Source: Loktanella atrilutea | GTDB taxonomy: Bacteria; Pseudomonadota; Alphaproteobacteria; Rhodobacterales; Rhodobacteraceae | Reading direction: 5' to 3' | Length of the DNA stretch: 34,187 nt | Assembly: GCF_900128995.1 (NCBI RefSeq) | Contig: NZ_FQUE01000018.1 | Location: forward strand, 1-34,187 | Shown here: in pieces, positions 25,260 to 33,335 of the stretch | Position numbering within the stretch: the first letter of the stretch is position 1 | Layout: each line of letters opens with the position of its first letter | Notes under the pieces: generated by a model | Told to the model about the DNA's origin: nothing | The model's input: only the letters and a program-made list of their open reading frames with translations | The model's database searches: none | Program-made: the position numbers and the translations under genes

Positions 25260-25491
25260 AGGCCGCGCGCGGAGCCTCTGGCGTATGTTCAGGGGATTTC
25301 CACCCGCTCGGTCGATGATCTTGTGAGGGCCATGGGCGCGAACGGCATGTGCGTCAGCCGCCTGTGTGCTGAGATTAATGACCAGGTGAACGCTTTCCTG
25401 ACCCGGCCGCTGGAAGGAGCCTTGGCCCTACCTCTGGCTGGATGCCACCTACCTCAAGGTGCGTTAGGGCGGGCGGATCGTCAGCCGTGCC
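25260..25491 (+). pseudogene. IS256-family transposase relic
   Basis: The frame reads AYVQGISTRSVDDLVRAMG, then VSRLCAEINDQVNAFLTRPL, the signature of IS256/mutator transposases just before the first catalytic Asp. After an extra base near 25424 the next frame continues WPYLWLDATYLKVR, where LDATYLKV holds the catalytic Asp, then meets a TAG at 25473-25475 and goes on GGRIVSRA before homology stops. Only about 75 codons remain, with a frameshift and a stop, so it is dead. Its right end directly abuts the truncated phosphatase gene. Bases 25034-25259 show nothing recognisable. Confidence 0.8.
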
Positions 25492-25494
25492 GAG

Positions 25495-26190
25495 GATTGC
25501 CGGCGTGTGCCCGTGAGCGACGACGGTGGGGCCACGCATATGGGCATCAGCATCCTCCCGGTCGCAGCCCCCGGTCCAAGTCAGGAACTCATTCCGGACT
25601 GTTGACCAGTGCATGTCATTGCGCAACCTGTCCCGCGCGAGGAAAGCCTCACGGTCGGTATGAGGGTCAAGGCCCGCATGGACGAAGAGTAGATCGCCAA
25701 TCGTCAGGTGAGCAGGTGCCGACCTAATCCCGACGATCCAGTCCGCCGGAAATGCTGTCCTGAGGTCGCTAAGGACTTCATCCCAAGGACGCGAACTCCA
25801 ATTCGGATCAACCTCATCCATGACGGTTCGTCCGCCGTTCTAAAGCCACAGTGCCGGGTCGCAACGGTCCAGCACGTCCACCAGCGCGAGCTCGTGATTG
25901 CCAGGCAGCATCACGACGCGGTCAGCCCGGATCAAAGGCCCTGCTGCCAATGCCGTGCGCACGGCGCCAATACTATCCGCGCCGCGGTCGATCAGGTCAC
26001 CGAGGAAGATCAGGACGCGTTCCGTGCCGAGTGCTTTCGGCTGGCCACCGATCTCGCGCAGGACACCACGCAGCACAGCTGCTTGGCCATGCACGTCGCC
26101 GATAGCGAAGATCTCTGTGCTGAAACCGATCTGGCCCGGCAGATGGCGCGCGCCCAGCGATGCGGTCGTCGTTGCCACGTTGTCTGACAT
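25495..26190 (-). pseudogene. PP1-like protein phosphatase gene, nonsense-mutated and truncated
   Basis: The leftward frame from ATG 26190 reads a serine/threonine phosphatase-type metallophosphoesterase: EIFAIGDVHGQ, LIFLGDLIDRGADS and VVMLPGNHELALVDVL. A TAG at 25840-25842 (after CDPALWL) interrupts it; the same frame then continues NGGRTVMDEVDP and LFVHAGLDPHTDRE to VVAHGHTPAI, all expected family segments. The stop probably replaces an Arg codon, as family members read LWLRNGG. The last ~25 residues are missing where an IS256 relic begins. The first part could still be translated as a ~116-residue fragment lacking the last metal ligands. Confidence 0.85.
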
Positions 26191-26302
26191 GAGCGTTTCT
26201 CCGACCTCAATGGGGCCGAGATCCATCCTGCTGATCTTGTCCGGTATTGGCCAGATGCTTACCTTTGGTTCACCGACACTGAATCTGCACCTGTCGCACG
26301 CC

Positions 26303-26332
26303 AAGGGGCGGCACGATCCCGTGCCGCCCCTT
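26303..26332 (-). terminator. strong GC-rich hairpin after the PRC-barrel gene
   Basis: A perfect 13-bp inverted repeat (arms AAGGGGCGGCACG and its complement) encloses a 4-base loop. It lies 28 bases past the stop of the PRC-barrel gene. There is no T-tract of note after it, so it may be a terminator-like RNA-stabilising hairpin rather than a classical intrinsic terminator. Confidence 0.6.
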
Positions 26333-26360
26333 GATCCGTCTTGTGCTGCTGCTGTTACAC

Positions 26361-26657
26361 TCAGTGATGATGCTCGGGAAGATCCTTGAGCTGATCCTTG
26401 GTCATCAACGAGGTCGCATGCACATCGCCGCTCTCGTCACGCATGAAGTTCAGGCTGGAGACGTCCAGTGCGACCGGCTTTGCGCCGATCCCCAGAAAGC
26501 CGCCGACGTCCACGATCACTTGGGCATTGGCACCAGCGCCGTGGAGGTGCGCGACGCTCCCGATCTTGCTGTCATCGGGTCCGTAGACAGTGGCACCGTC
26601 CAGGTTGGCTTCCGTCAGCTCGTCCGACCGCAGTGGAATATGCTTGGAATGGTCCAT
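26361..26657 (-). CDS. PRC-barrel domain protein, 98 aa
   Basis: This is a short PRC-barrel-like protein. It begins MDHSKHIPLRSDELTEANLDG and has a beta-barrel core: VYGPDDSKIGSVAHL, AQVIVDVGGFLGIGAKPVAL and LNFMRDESGDVHATSLMTK, ending with DQLKDLPEHHH. PRC barrels occur in photosynthetic reaction centre H subunits, RimM and many stress-related small proteins; this GxGxKPVA form is common in Rhodobacterales and rhizobia. The start at 26657 is preferred over the open frame to 26789, which lacks family sequence. It is followed by a strong hairpin, suggesting a monocistronic gene. The role is unknown. Confidence 0.85.
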   Translation of the reverse strand: MDHSKHIPLRSDELTEANLDGATVYGPDDSKIGSVAHLHGAGANAQVIVDVGGFLGIGAKPVALDVSSLNFMRDESGDVHATSLMTKDQLKDLPEHHH

Positions 26658-26867
26658 GATATTGCTCGCTTTCGTTATTGCTTCATTGGGTGATGAACCC
26701 CGTGGTCGCGGGCGATGTTCCAATAAACCGCCGTTGCTACGCGGATCAGCGGAGAAGCGTCCGCCTGACAAGGTTGCCGGCGGCGGCAAATGCGCATGCA
26801 GCTTGGTGTGCGATAGAACTGACCATCATGAGCTTCGTGGTGGGCTTTCATGCCCTACCGTCGCGCG

Positions 26868-27164
26868 TCACTTATTGCCGTCGATCCACTTCGACATCAG
26901 GCCCTTGTCGCGGAAGCATTCGTCCGGCACAGCACGCCGCTTGATCCGTGCGAGCTTCTCCGCAAAAGCGACCTGCTTCGAGCTTGGCCGGGGATCGTTG
27001 TTTGCGGCCGGTGCCAGTAAGGTCTGCTTTTCGATCCAGGCGCTAAGCGTGCGGCGATCCTGCTGGACGTTCCATGGCAGGAGGGTGCGGTTACGATCTG
27101 CAAGGGACCGTGCGTAGGCAAGCTGGCGCGGTGTGGCGGGCAAGGTAAAGGCTGATGTTTCCAT
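26868..27164 (-). CDS. tandem-repeat small protein, 98 aa, LexA-box promoter
   Basis: This 98-residue basic protein is built of two related ~37-residue units. Each starts with a helix, TPRQLAYARSLADRNR or SSKQVAFAEKLARIKR, passes a Pro-containing turn (LLPWNVQQD, AVPDECFRD) and ends LSAWIEKQ or MSKWIDGNK. The pattern resembles SAP-like helix-extended-loop-helix modules of DUF3072 type, which suggests nucleic-acid binding, but this is inference. GGAG lies 8 bases before ATG 27164. A LexA-type box, GAAC-N7-GAAC, lies 35 bases further upstream and an SOS-associated peptidase gene is divergent, so it may be a DNA-damage-inducible protein. I know no characterised homologue. Confidence 0.7.
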   Translation of the reverse strand: METSAFTLPATPRQLAYARSLADRNRTLLPWNVQQDRRTLSAWIEKQTLLAPAANNDPRPSSKQVAFAEKLARIKRRAVPDECFRDKGLMSKWIDGNK

Positions 27165-27199
27165 GACAGAACTCCAACGATGACTGGAGTTCAGATATA

Positions 27200-27214
27200 G
27201 AACATAACAAGAAC
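27200..27214. promoter_or_regulatory. LexA-type SOS box (GAAC-N7-GAAC)
   Basis: GAAC (27200-27203), seven bases, GAAC (27211-27214) is the direct-repeat LexA operator of alphaproteobacteria (read leftward, GTTC-N7-GTTC). It is 35 bases before the 98-residue repeat-protein gene and about 240 bases before the divergent SRAP gene. The inner half-site also pairs with GAAC-complementary bases further left (GTTC-N7-GAAC when read leftward). Confidence 0.65.
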
Positions 27215-27455
27215 ACAATCAAGATTCACTTGCCGCGGGCAAAGGCTTACCTGATTTCCGCGGAGAAGAATGGCTTGATCAAAAGCTGTGCGAGCGCGTT
27301 ACGTATCGGCCACCGCGTATGCGTGGCCAGCGAGGATCGCTATACTCAGTCCGGCATGTCGATCGACTTGTGAACTGGTTGGTTTGGCAGAGCGTCGAAT
27401 GGCACTGTCAAAAAATCAGGTGTTGACGCGCCCTCAACGCTCTATCCTCGGATAC

Positions 27456-27761
27456 ATGTGCAACCTCTATTCCAACACGATGGCCAAGGACGCAATGCGA
27501 CAGCTCTTCGCGGTCGACGCAGGCCATGACGATCTCGGCAATGCGGAGCCGCTGACCGCCATTTTCCCGAAGGGCCTGTCACCGATCGTAGGTGCGAACG
27601 CCGACGGCACACGCTGGCTGCAGACGGCGCACTGGGGTTTCGTCATGCCGCAGGTCTCCAAGAAGACAGGCAAGCCGATCCGGCCGAAGGCCGTGAACAA
27701 CGCTCGCGACGACAAGCTGCGCACTTTACGCTTCTGGACGAAGAGTTTCGAGGAGTGGCGC
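27456..27761 (+). pseudogene. SRAP (SOS-associated peptidase, YedK-like), 5' part
   Basis: The frame from ATG 27456 begins MCNLYSN; SRAP proteins expose Cys2 after Met removal and use it to crosslink to abasic sites in single-stranded DNA. It continues with TRWLQTAHWGFVMP, then PKAVNNARDDKLR (the active-site Asn region) and FWTKSFEEWRC, where family sequence stops at the edge of an IS21-family element. Any protein read through would end in about 35 unrelated residues. The catalytic Glu region expected next (xFYEW) is absent. The 3' part of the gene lies at 30341-30565 beyond the element. Confidence 0.85.
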
Positions 27762-27943
27762 TGTGATGAGCGACAACCATCTTGGCCGGTGCCGACAACC
27801 ACCTTGGCCGGTGGGGCTGAACGGAGGACGGGCATGCCCGTCCGGAGGGCAGCCCCACCGGCCTGATTGATATTTTGGGAGTAGGTGCTGGTCGCTGCGG
27901 GTTGGTAAGCCGGAATCCTCTGCGTTCATACGGAGGAGCCGGT

Positions 27944-29452
27944 TTGGCCTACAAACCCATCACCGACCAGCAATTGAGATTATACATGACCGACCTACAA
28001 AACCACAGTCAGCGCACATCGGCCGCCCGCGCCAGGTTCAGCGAGCGGAGCGCCAGGCGTTTCGATGCGGACCCGACCCCGCCTTCGCAGCGCAAGATCG
28101 TTCACGGACGCGCATTGGCCGATCCCCTTGAAGGCTATTGGGAGACCGACCTTCTGCCGCTGCTTCTGACCGACAGCGCGTTACAGGCGGTCACCCTGCT
28201 GCGCCATCTTCAAAGCGAGCATCCTCGGGCCTTCCCTGATGATCGTGTCCGCCGCACCCTGGAGCGGCGGGTGCGGCAGTGGCGGGCGCTGAACGGTCCC
28301 GAGCGCGACATCATCTTCCGCCAGACACCCGAGCCGGGATACATGGCACAGTCCGACTTAAACCATGCCGAGGAACTGGAGGTGACAATCGCAGGCCAAT
28401 CGTTCCCGCACCTGCTTTACCACTTCGTCATGGTCTACAGTCGTTGGGAGCATGTCGGCGTGGTTCTTGGCGGGGAAAGCTTCACGGCGCTGGCCGAGAA
28501 CTTGCAGCAGGCCCTCTGGTCACTCGGCGGTGCGCCGCAAAACCACCGGACTGATAGCCTCTCGGCCGCTTTCCGCAACCTGACCGCCGACCAGCGTAAG
28601 GACATGACCAAGCGCTATGATGCGTTCGTCGGCCATTACGGCATGGACGCCAGCCGCAACAATCGCGGTGAGGCCCATGAGAACGGGGCGGTTGAATCGC
28701 AAAACTGGCACCTGAAGACGGCCATCAAGCAGGCGCTGATCCTGCGGGGCAGCCGCGACTTTGCCTGCATCGAGGACTACCGGCGTTTCATCGACATGCT
28801 GGTGGCGCGGCGCAACCGCCAGCGGGCGGCAGCCGTTCAGGCGGAACGGGCCCACCTGAAGCCTTTGCCGCAGCGGCGCACCACCGACTTCACCGAGATC
28901 GTGGTGCCGGTCTCGCGGACTGGCGGTTTCCTGGTCAAGAGCATCTTTTACAGCGCTCCGTCGCAGCTGATCGGGCAACGTCTGCGTGTCCACCTTTACG
29001 ATGATCGCATCGAGGCGTTTCTCGGCGCCGCCCTGGTCGTCAGCCATCCCCGGGCCCGTGGTCGCGGCGATGGTCACCGCGTCCATGTCATCAACTACCA
29101 CCATGTCATCCACTCCCTGCGACGCAAACCGCAGGCCCTGTGGAGCTCGATCTATCGCGACAGCCTGTTCCCCCGGACCGAATACGCCGAAGCCTGGAAG
29201 GTGCTGCAACGGGACCTGCCAAGACGGGATGCCTGCCGCCGCATGGTCGAACTACTCTTCATCGCCCATGAGCAAGCCTGCGAGGCGGAACTGGCGCATC
29301 TGCTGGCGGCTGACCTTTATGCGGGCCAGGTGCCGGACACCAAGGCCCTGGCTTCACGGCTGGCGCCAAGGCTCATGACGATGCTCAAGGATGTGGCTGT
29401 CGCCCACCCATCGCTGGCCAGCTTCGACGCTCTGCTGGGGGCAAGCGCATGA
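27944..29452 (+). CDS. istA: IS21-family transposase IstA
   Basis: This is a 502-residue DDE transposase. The start is taken as TTG 27944, because GGAGGA ends about 6 bases before it and the protein then begins with the family sequence MAYKPITDQQLRLYM. An N-terminal helix-turn-helix (SAARARFSERSARRFD) leads to the rve-type core, with HHFVMVYSRWEHVGVVLGG-like residues near 155-175, then RNNRGEAHENGAVESQNWHLK, where the catalytic Glu lies, and a C-terminal Mu-type domain, FLVKSIFYSAPSQLIGQRL. The length is normal and there is no stop. It overlaps istB by four bases (ATGA). Confidence 0.93.
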   Translation: MAYKPITDQQLRLYMTDLQNHSQRTSAARARFSERSARRFDADPTPPSQRKIVHGRALADPLEGYWETDLLPLLLTDSALQAVTLLRHLQSEHPRAFPDDRVRRTLERRVRQWRALNGPERDIIFRQTPEPGYMAQSDLNHAEELEVTIAGQSFPHLLYHFVMVYSRWEHVGVVLGGESFTALAENLQQALWSLGGAPQNHRTDSLSAAFRNLTADQRKDMTKRYDAFVGHYGMDASRNNRGEAHENGAVESQNWHLKTAIKQALILRGSRDFACIEDYRRFIDMLVARRNRQRAAAVQAERAHLKPLPQRRTTDFTEIVVPVSRTGGFLVKSIFYSAPSQLIGQRLRVHLYDDRIEAFLGAALVVSHPRARGRGDGHRVHVINYHHVIHSLRRKPQALWSSIYRDSLFPRTEYAEAWKVLQRDLPRRDACRRMVELLFIAHEQACEAELAHLLAADLYAGQVPDTKALASRLAPRLMTMLKDVAVAHPSLASFDALLGASA

Positions 29453-30249
29453 CTGTCCGCGAGGTCGACATCCACACGCTGCCCAGCATGCTGACCGCGC
29501 TGCGGCTGCCCAGTTTCCAAAAACTCTGGGCCGAGATCGCCGCGCGCGCCGACACCGAAGGCTGGCCCGCCGCCCGTTTCCTCGCCGTGCTGGCGGAATA
29601 CGAACTGGCCGAGCGCGACATGCGTCGCATCCGGCGCCATCTGAACGAGTCGCAGCTGCCCGCAGGCAAGATGCTGGCGACCTTCGACTTCAAGGCCCTG
29701 CCGACCCTGCCACGCGCCCGGGTGGAGGCTTTGGCGGCCGGCGACTGGCTGGACGGGGGCGGCAACCTGATCGCCATCGGCAATTCCGGCACCGGCAAGA
29801 CACACATCCTTTGCGCGATCGGTCATGTTCTGATCGAGGCAGGACACCGCGTCTTCTACACCCGGACCAGCGATCTGGTGGAAAGGCTCCAGGCGGCCCG
29901 CGGCGATCTCGTCCTCGAGGCCGCACTGGCAAAACTCGACAAGTTCGACCAGATCATCCTCGACGACATCACCTACGCCCACAAGGATCGGGCCGAAACC
30001 GGCGTCCTCTTTGAACTGATCGCCCGGCGCTACGAATACCGCAGCATTGCCATCGCGGCCAATCAGCCGTTCAGCGGATGGGATCAGATCTTCCCGGACA
30101 AGGCCATCGACCGCCTTGTCCACCAAGCAAGCATCCTCGAGATGAACGCCAAAAGCTTCCGTCAGCGCGCCGCAGCCTCCAACAAGAATGCTCAGGCCGA
30201 AACGTCAGCGACAACCAATACCGACAACCAAAACGAAGGAGAAACCTGA
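29449..30249 (+). CDS. istB: IS21-family ATPase helper IstB
   Basis: This 266-residue AAA+ ATPase is related to DnaC and drives IS21 target-DNA selection with IstA. Walker A is GNSGTGKTH at about 112-120, Walker B is IILDDI near 164-169, and sensor-like AIAANQPF follows. The N-terminal helical part (LPSMLTALRLPSFQKLW) is typical. The C-terminal tail (NKNAQAETSATTNTDNQ) is low-complexity and probably disordered. The start overlaps the istA stop. Confidence 0.93.
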   Translation: MTVREVDIHTLPSMLTALRLPSFQKLWAEIAARADTEGWPAARFLAVLAEYELAERDMRRIRRHLNESQLPAGKMLATFDFKALPTLPRARVEALAAGDWLDGGGNLIAIGNSGTGKTHILCAIGHVLIEAGHRVFYTRTSDLVERLQAARGDLVLEAALAKLDKFDQIILDDITYAHKDRAETGVLFELIARRYEYRSIAIAANQPFSGWDQIFPDKAIDRLVHQASILEMNAKSFRQRAAASNKNAQAETSATTNTDNQNEGET

Positions 30250-30340
30250 GCCAAGACACCAAACCACACACTAACCCCGGTGGCTTCAAAACCGGCCAAG
30301 GTGGTTGTCGGTCAAGGACAAGGTGGTTGACGCGCTACAG

Positions 30341-30565
30341 CGTGAGATGGTCATGAGCTCGATGGTCACCTCGACGCCGAACGCACTGGTCAGGGAGTAC
30401 CATCTGGACCGGATGCCGGTGATCCTCGATCCCGACGATTACGCGCACTGGCTGACAGGCACACCGGACGAGGCTTTCGCATTACTAAAGGCGGTCCCAG
30501 CGGAGCGCAGGGTGATCAATCAGAGCGGCAAAGGGCTGAAGTCGGACCACGGCGGGTTGGACTGA
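30341..30565 (+). pseudogene. SRAP gene, 3' part
   Basis: Just past the IS21 end the frame reads VTSTPNALVREYHLDRMPVI, then LDPDDYAHWLTGTPDEAFAL and a short tail, ending at a stop at 30563-30565. This is the C-terminal part of an SRAP peptidase: the TxxPN, H-x2-RMPVIL (active-site His) and WL segments are all recognisable. Roughly 50-90 residues between this and the 5' part (27456-27761) are missing, including the catalytic Glu, so the gene cannot be restored by precise excision of the element. Confidence 0.82.
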
Positions 30566-30591
30566 TGGCGGAATCCCCGTTCAGTCTACCC

Positions 30592-30789
30592 TCACTTCCG
30601 CACATCCTTTAGACGGTGCACGGGGGCGCTTGCGATGTACTGTCTGGTGCGTTTCGGATCATGAGGCCGATCGCAACCGCTGACCTTCACAATGTGACGC
30701 ACATAAATGGCGCCCGAAGCCGCCGCTGCTACGGACGAGGCGCTGAGAACGATCTTGAATAGGATCTCGGCGGTTCTCCATCCTGTCAT
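30592..30789 (-). CDS. hypothetical small membrane protein, 65 aa
   Basis: The leftward frame gives a 65-residue protein with one hydrophobic helix, IVLSASSVAAAASGAIYV (about residues 12-30), followed by a basic tail with CDRPHDPKRTRQY. No family is recognised and no clear Shine-Dalgarno precedes ATG 30789. It lies 25 bases beyond the H-NS family gene on the same strand and could share its transcript. Confidence 0.4.
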   Translation of the reverse strand: MTGWRTAEILFKIVLSASSVAAAASGAIYVRHIVKVSGCDRPHDPKRTRQYIASAPVHRLKDVRK

Positions 30790-30814
30790 CGTTCAATCGC
30801 AGCGTCTGCTCACG

Positions 30815-31135
30815 TCACTTGATCAAGAAATCGTCTTTCGACTGCCCATTCTCCAGAGCATCCTTCATCCAATCGGGCTGACGGCCACGCCCGGTCCAAG
30901 TCTGCTCCGGATTTTCCGGATGGCGATATTTCGGCGGCGACACTGCCTTGCCTTTCTTGGATGCCATTCCTGTCAGTTCGGCGAGAGAGTATCCATTTTC
31001 GCGTGCTGCGGCCTCGACTGCCGCAAGCGCAGCCTTGCGCTGTTTACCTTCATAACCATCGATGGCCTTGCCAACATTTTTCTGCAGCTTCTTGAGTTCG
31101 TCCAGCGACATGCTGTCCAGATCGATATCGTCCAT
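30815..31135 (-). CDS. H-NS/HvrA-family nucleoid protein
   Basis: This 106-residue protein has an N-terminal coiled coil for oligomerisation (LDSMSLDELKKLQKNVGKAI, to about residue 45) and a C-terminal DNA-binding domain with KYRHPENPEQTWTGRGRQP and DWMKDAL. The (T/S)W(T/S)GRGR core is the AT-hook-like motif of H-NS proteins that enters the minor groove of AT-rich DNA; HvrA of Rhodobacter is the closest named relative. ATG 31135 is preferred over the frame opening at 31153, giving MDDIDLDSMSLDEL. It sits among insertion sequences and AT-rich DNA, which it may silence. Confidence 0.88.
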   Translation of the reverse strand: MDDIDLDSMSLDELKKLQKNVGKAIDGYEGKQRKAALAAVEAAARENGYSLAELTGMASKKGKAVSPPKYRHPENPEQTWTGRGRQPDWMKDALENGQSKDDFLIK

Positions 31136-31372
31136 TGTTATTCCTCGTCTCATTGGCGCAGCAAACCGGGCATCTCGAATTATTTATATACGATTAGCTA
31201 GAAATGGAATACATTGCAACGCACCTTGATCTGCTAATTATTTTTGACGTCAAAACTCGAGGACGAGATAAGTCGCATTGGCAGCGTTGTCAGCATGATT
31301 TACTTCGAAGCCTAGGTCTGGATGAATGGTCGTGGTAATCCTCCCGTTTTTAACGGGGTGCTACCGTAGAAC

Positions 31373-32131
31373 TTACGCAGCCATTTTCAGTTTCATTGCA
31401 GGCGTGATGCCGCCAATACCCATGTTCGGGCGATCGTTGTTGTAAGTCCAGAGCCACTGGGTGGCGAAGTGCTGGGCCTCCTCGATGCTGTTGATGATGT
31501 ATTGGTCCAGCCATTCGTGCCGGATGGTGCGGTTGTAGCGCTCGATGTAGGCGTTCTGCTGGGGCTGACCGGGCGGGATGTGGGCCAGGGAAATGCCATG
31601 TTTCTCAGCCCATTCCAGGAGCGCATGACTGATGTATTCGGGGCCGTTGTCCACGCGGATGGTCTTTGGCTTCCCGCGCCATTCAATGATGTTGTTCAGG
31701 CTGCGGATGACCCGCTCTGTCGGAAGGGAGAAATCCACCTCGATCCCCAGACCTTCGCGGTTGAAGTCATCCAGCACGTTTAGCAACCGGAAGGCCCGAC
31801 CGTCCTCAAGCCGATCGGCCATAAAGTCCGTCGACCAGGTCACATTAGGCCTCTCTGGCACAGCCAGAGCGTCTGGCACGTCCCTCTTCAACCGTTTGCG
31901 TGGCTTGATCCGCAGGTTCAGCTCAAGGGCGCAATAGATCCGATAGACGCGTTTGTGGTTCCACGGGTGCCCCTTCACGTTGCGCAGATGCAGGAAACAC
32001 AGCCCAAATCCCCATGTCTTGCGAGCATCGGTCAGGCCGACCAGAAGGTCAGCGATCAACTCGTTCTCATCGCTCAAAAGTGGGCTGTAGCGATAGCACG
32101 TCTCGCTCACACCGAATGCCCGGCAGGCCAA
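31373..32131 (-). pseudogene. IS3-family OrfB (IS407-type), 5' truncated
   Basis: About 252 codons of an IS3-family transposase remain: [15 protein letters not shown] at the left of the protein, [15 protein letters not shown], the DDE core with [43 protein letters not shown] and [15 protein letters not shown], and the end [18 protein letters not shown]. OrfA and the first ~25-30 residues of OrfB, usually ending in a ...HHG-type motif before LACRAFG, are missing; homology ends exactly where another IS3-family element starts at 32134. A small hairpin, CCCGTT-TTT-AACGGG, lies just past the stop and may be near the original element end. It cannot transpose on its own. Confidence 0.88.
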
Positions 32132-32187
32132 AGTGGACTTGCCCGAAAAATTTGGAGAGCACCAACTGAGGAACCAGGAGGTGTTCT

Positions 32188-32472
32188 ATGGGAAACGCAA
32201 ACAGACCGACGCCGGAGTTTCGGCGTGAAGCGGTGCGGCTGGCACTGACCAGCGGCCGGACGCGGCGGGAGATCGCGGAGGATCTTGGCATTGGCCTTTC
32301 GACGCTGACGCGGTGGCTGAGCCAAGAGCGCGATGCCCGCGAGCCGAGCGAGGCGCCGGTCGACGTGCATGCCGAGCTGAAGCGGCTGCGACGGGAGAAT
32401 GCGGTCCTGAAGCAGGAGCGCGACATCTTAAAAAAAGCCGCGGCCTTCTTCGCGAAAGAGACAAGTCGATGA
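32188..32472 (+). CDS. IS3-family OrfA
   Basis: This 94-residue protein has a helix-turn-helix (FRREAVRLALTSGRTRREIA, LGIGLSTLTRWL) and a leucine-zipper-like coiled coil (ELKRLRRENAVLKQERDILKK). AGGAGG lies 6 bases before the ATG. The run A7 at 32430-32436 (frame TTA AAA AAA G) is a typical slippery site: a -1 shift there would join OrfA to the OrfB frame as a single transposase. Without the shift OrfA ends at TGA 32470-32472, overlapping the OrfB ATG. Confidence 0.92.
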   Translation: MGNANRPTPEFRREAVRLALTSGRTRREIAEDLGIGLSTLTRWLSQERDAREPSEAPVDVHAELKRLRRENAVLKQERDILKKAAAFFAKETSR

Positions 32473-33335
32473 CCTTCGGCTTCATCGAGGCGGAGAAGGC
32501 CAGCTTCCCGATCAGTCGGATGTGCCGTGCCCTGGGCGTCAGCCAGAGCGGCTTCTTCGCGTGGCAGGACCGTCCGGCCTGTCGCCGCCAGCAGCAGGAC
32601 ATGGTCTATCTCGCACACATCCGGACGGCCTTCGCTCTGTCGAACGGCACCTATGGCAGCCCGCGCATGCACCGCGACCTCATCGACGAGGGCCATGAGA
32701 TCGGGCGGCATCGCACGGCGCGGCTGATGCGCGAGAACCGGTTGATCGCGCGGCAGAAGCGGCGCTTCAAACGCACGACCGACAGTGAACATGCCTGGCC
32801 TGTCGCGCCCAATCTCGTGGCGCAGGACTTCGCGGCAGACGGCCCGGACCAGAAGTGGGGGGCCGACATCTCCTACATCTGGATGGCGGAGGGCTGGCTC
32901 TACCTCGCCGTCGTGCTCGACCTCTTCTCGCGACGGGTCGTCGGCTGGGCCACGAGTGACCGCCTGAAGCGCGACCTCGTCGTCGAAGCGCTGCGCCGGG
33001 CTCTGGTTGCTCGCAACCCTGCGCCGGGGCTGGTCCATCATTCCGACCGCGGATCGCAATACTGCTCTATCGACTACCAGGCGCTGCTCCGCCAACGTGG
33101 CATTCTGATCTCGATGAGCGGGCGCGGGAACTGCTACGACAACGCGATGGTCGAAACCTTCTTCAAGACCATCAAGTCCGAACTGGTCTGGCCCGTCGCC
33201 TGGCAATCCCGCCAGCAGGCCGAAAACGCCGTCGCCAGATACATCGACGGGTTCTATAACCCCGTCAGGCGTCATTTATCGCTCGGCTTCCAGAGCCCCA
33301 TCGCCTTCGAGCGAAAGGCCCGGGAAGTGAGCTAA
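32469..33335 (+). CDS. IS3-family OrfB transposase
   Basis: This is a 288-residue DDE transposase when started at ATG 32469, or the C-terminal part of an OrfAB fusion made by -1 frameshifting at 32430-32436. An HTH_21-like region (SRMCRALGVSQSGFFAW, YGSPRMHRDLIDEGHEIG) precedes the rve core: first Asp in KWGADISYIW, second Asp in HHSDRGSQY, Glu in NAMVETFFKTIKSEL. The NPVRRHLSLGFQSPIAFE end is typical of the IS3 subgroup. The frame is intact, so the element may be active. Confidence 0.93.
   Translation: MTFGFIEAEKASFPISRMCRALGVSQSGFFAWQDRPACRRQQQDMVYLAHIRTAFALSNGTYGSPRMHRDLIDEGHEIGRHRTARLMRENRLIARQKRRFKRTTDSEHAWPVAPNLVAQDFAADGPDQKWGADISYIWMAEGWLYLAVVLDLFSRRVVGWATSDRLKRDLVVEALRRALVARNPAPGLVHHSDRGSQYCSIDYQALLRQRGILISMSGRGNCYDNAMVETFFKTIKSELVWPVAWQSRQQAENAVARYIDGFYNPVRRHLSLGFQSPIAFERKAREVS

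Larger units (their letters stand above)
27764..30339 (+). mobile_element. complete IS21-family insertion sequence, ~2.58 kb
   Basis: The element holds istA and istB in the usual overlapping order. Each end has two tandem 22-base subterminal repeats starting with CGACAACC (27771-27792 and 27793-27814 on the left; complementary copies about 30289-30310 and 30311-30332 on the right), which is typical of IS21 ends. Aligning the repeats puts the tips at TGATGAGC (27764) and TGTAGCGC (from 30339 inward); a two-base uncertainty remains on the left. I find no clear target duplication, and the interrupted SRAP gene has lost its middle, so sequence was deleted at or after insertion. Confidence 0.9.

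Noticed and set aside
32313-32468. OrfB start far upstream inside OrfA
   Set aside because: That open frame overlaps OrfA out of frame; OrfB is better explained by -1 slippage at the A7 run or by the ATG at 32469.
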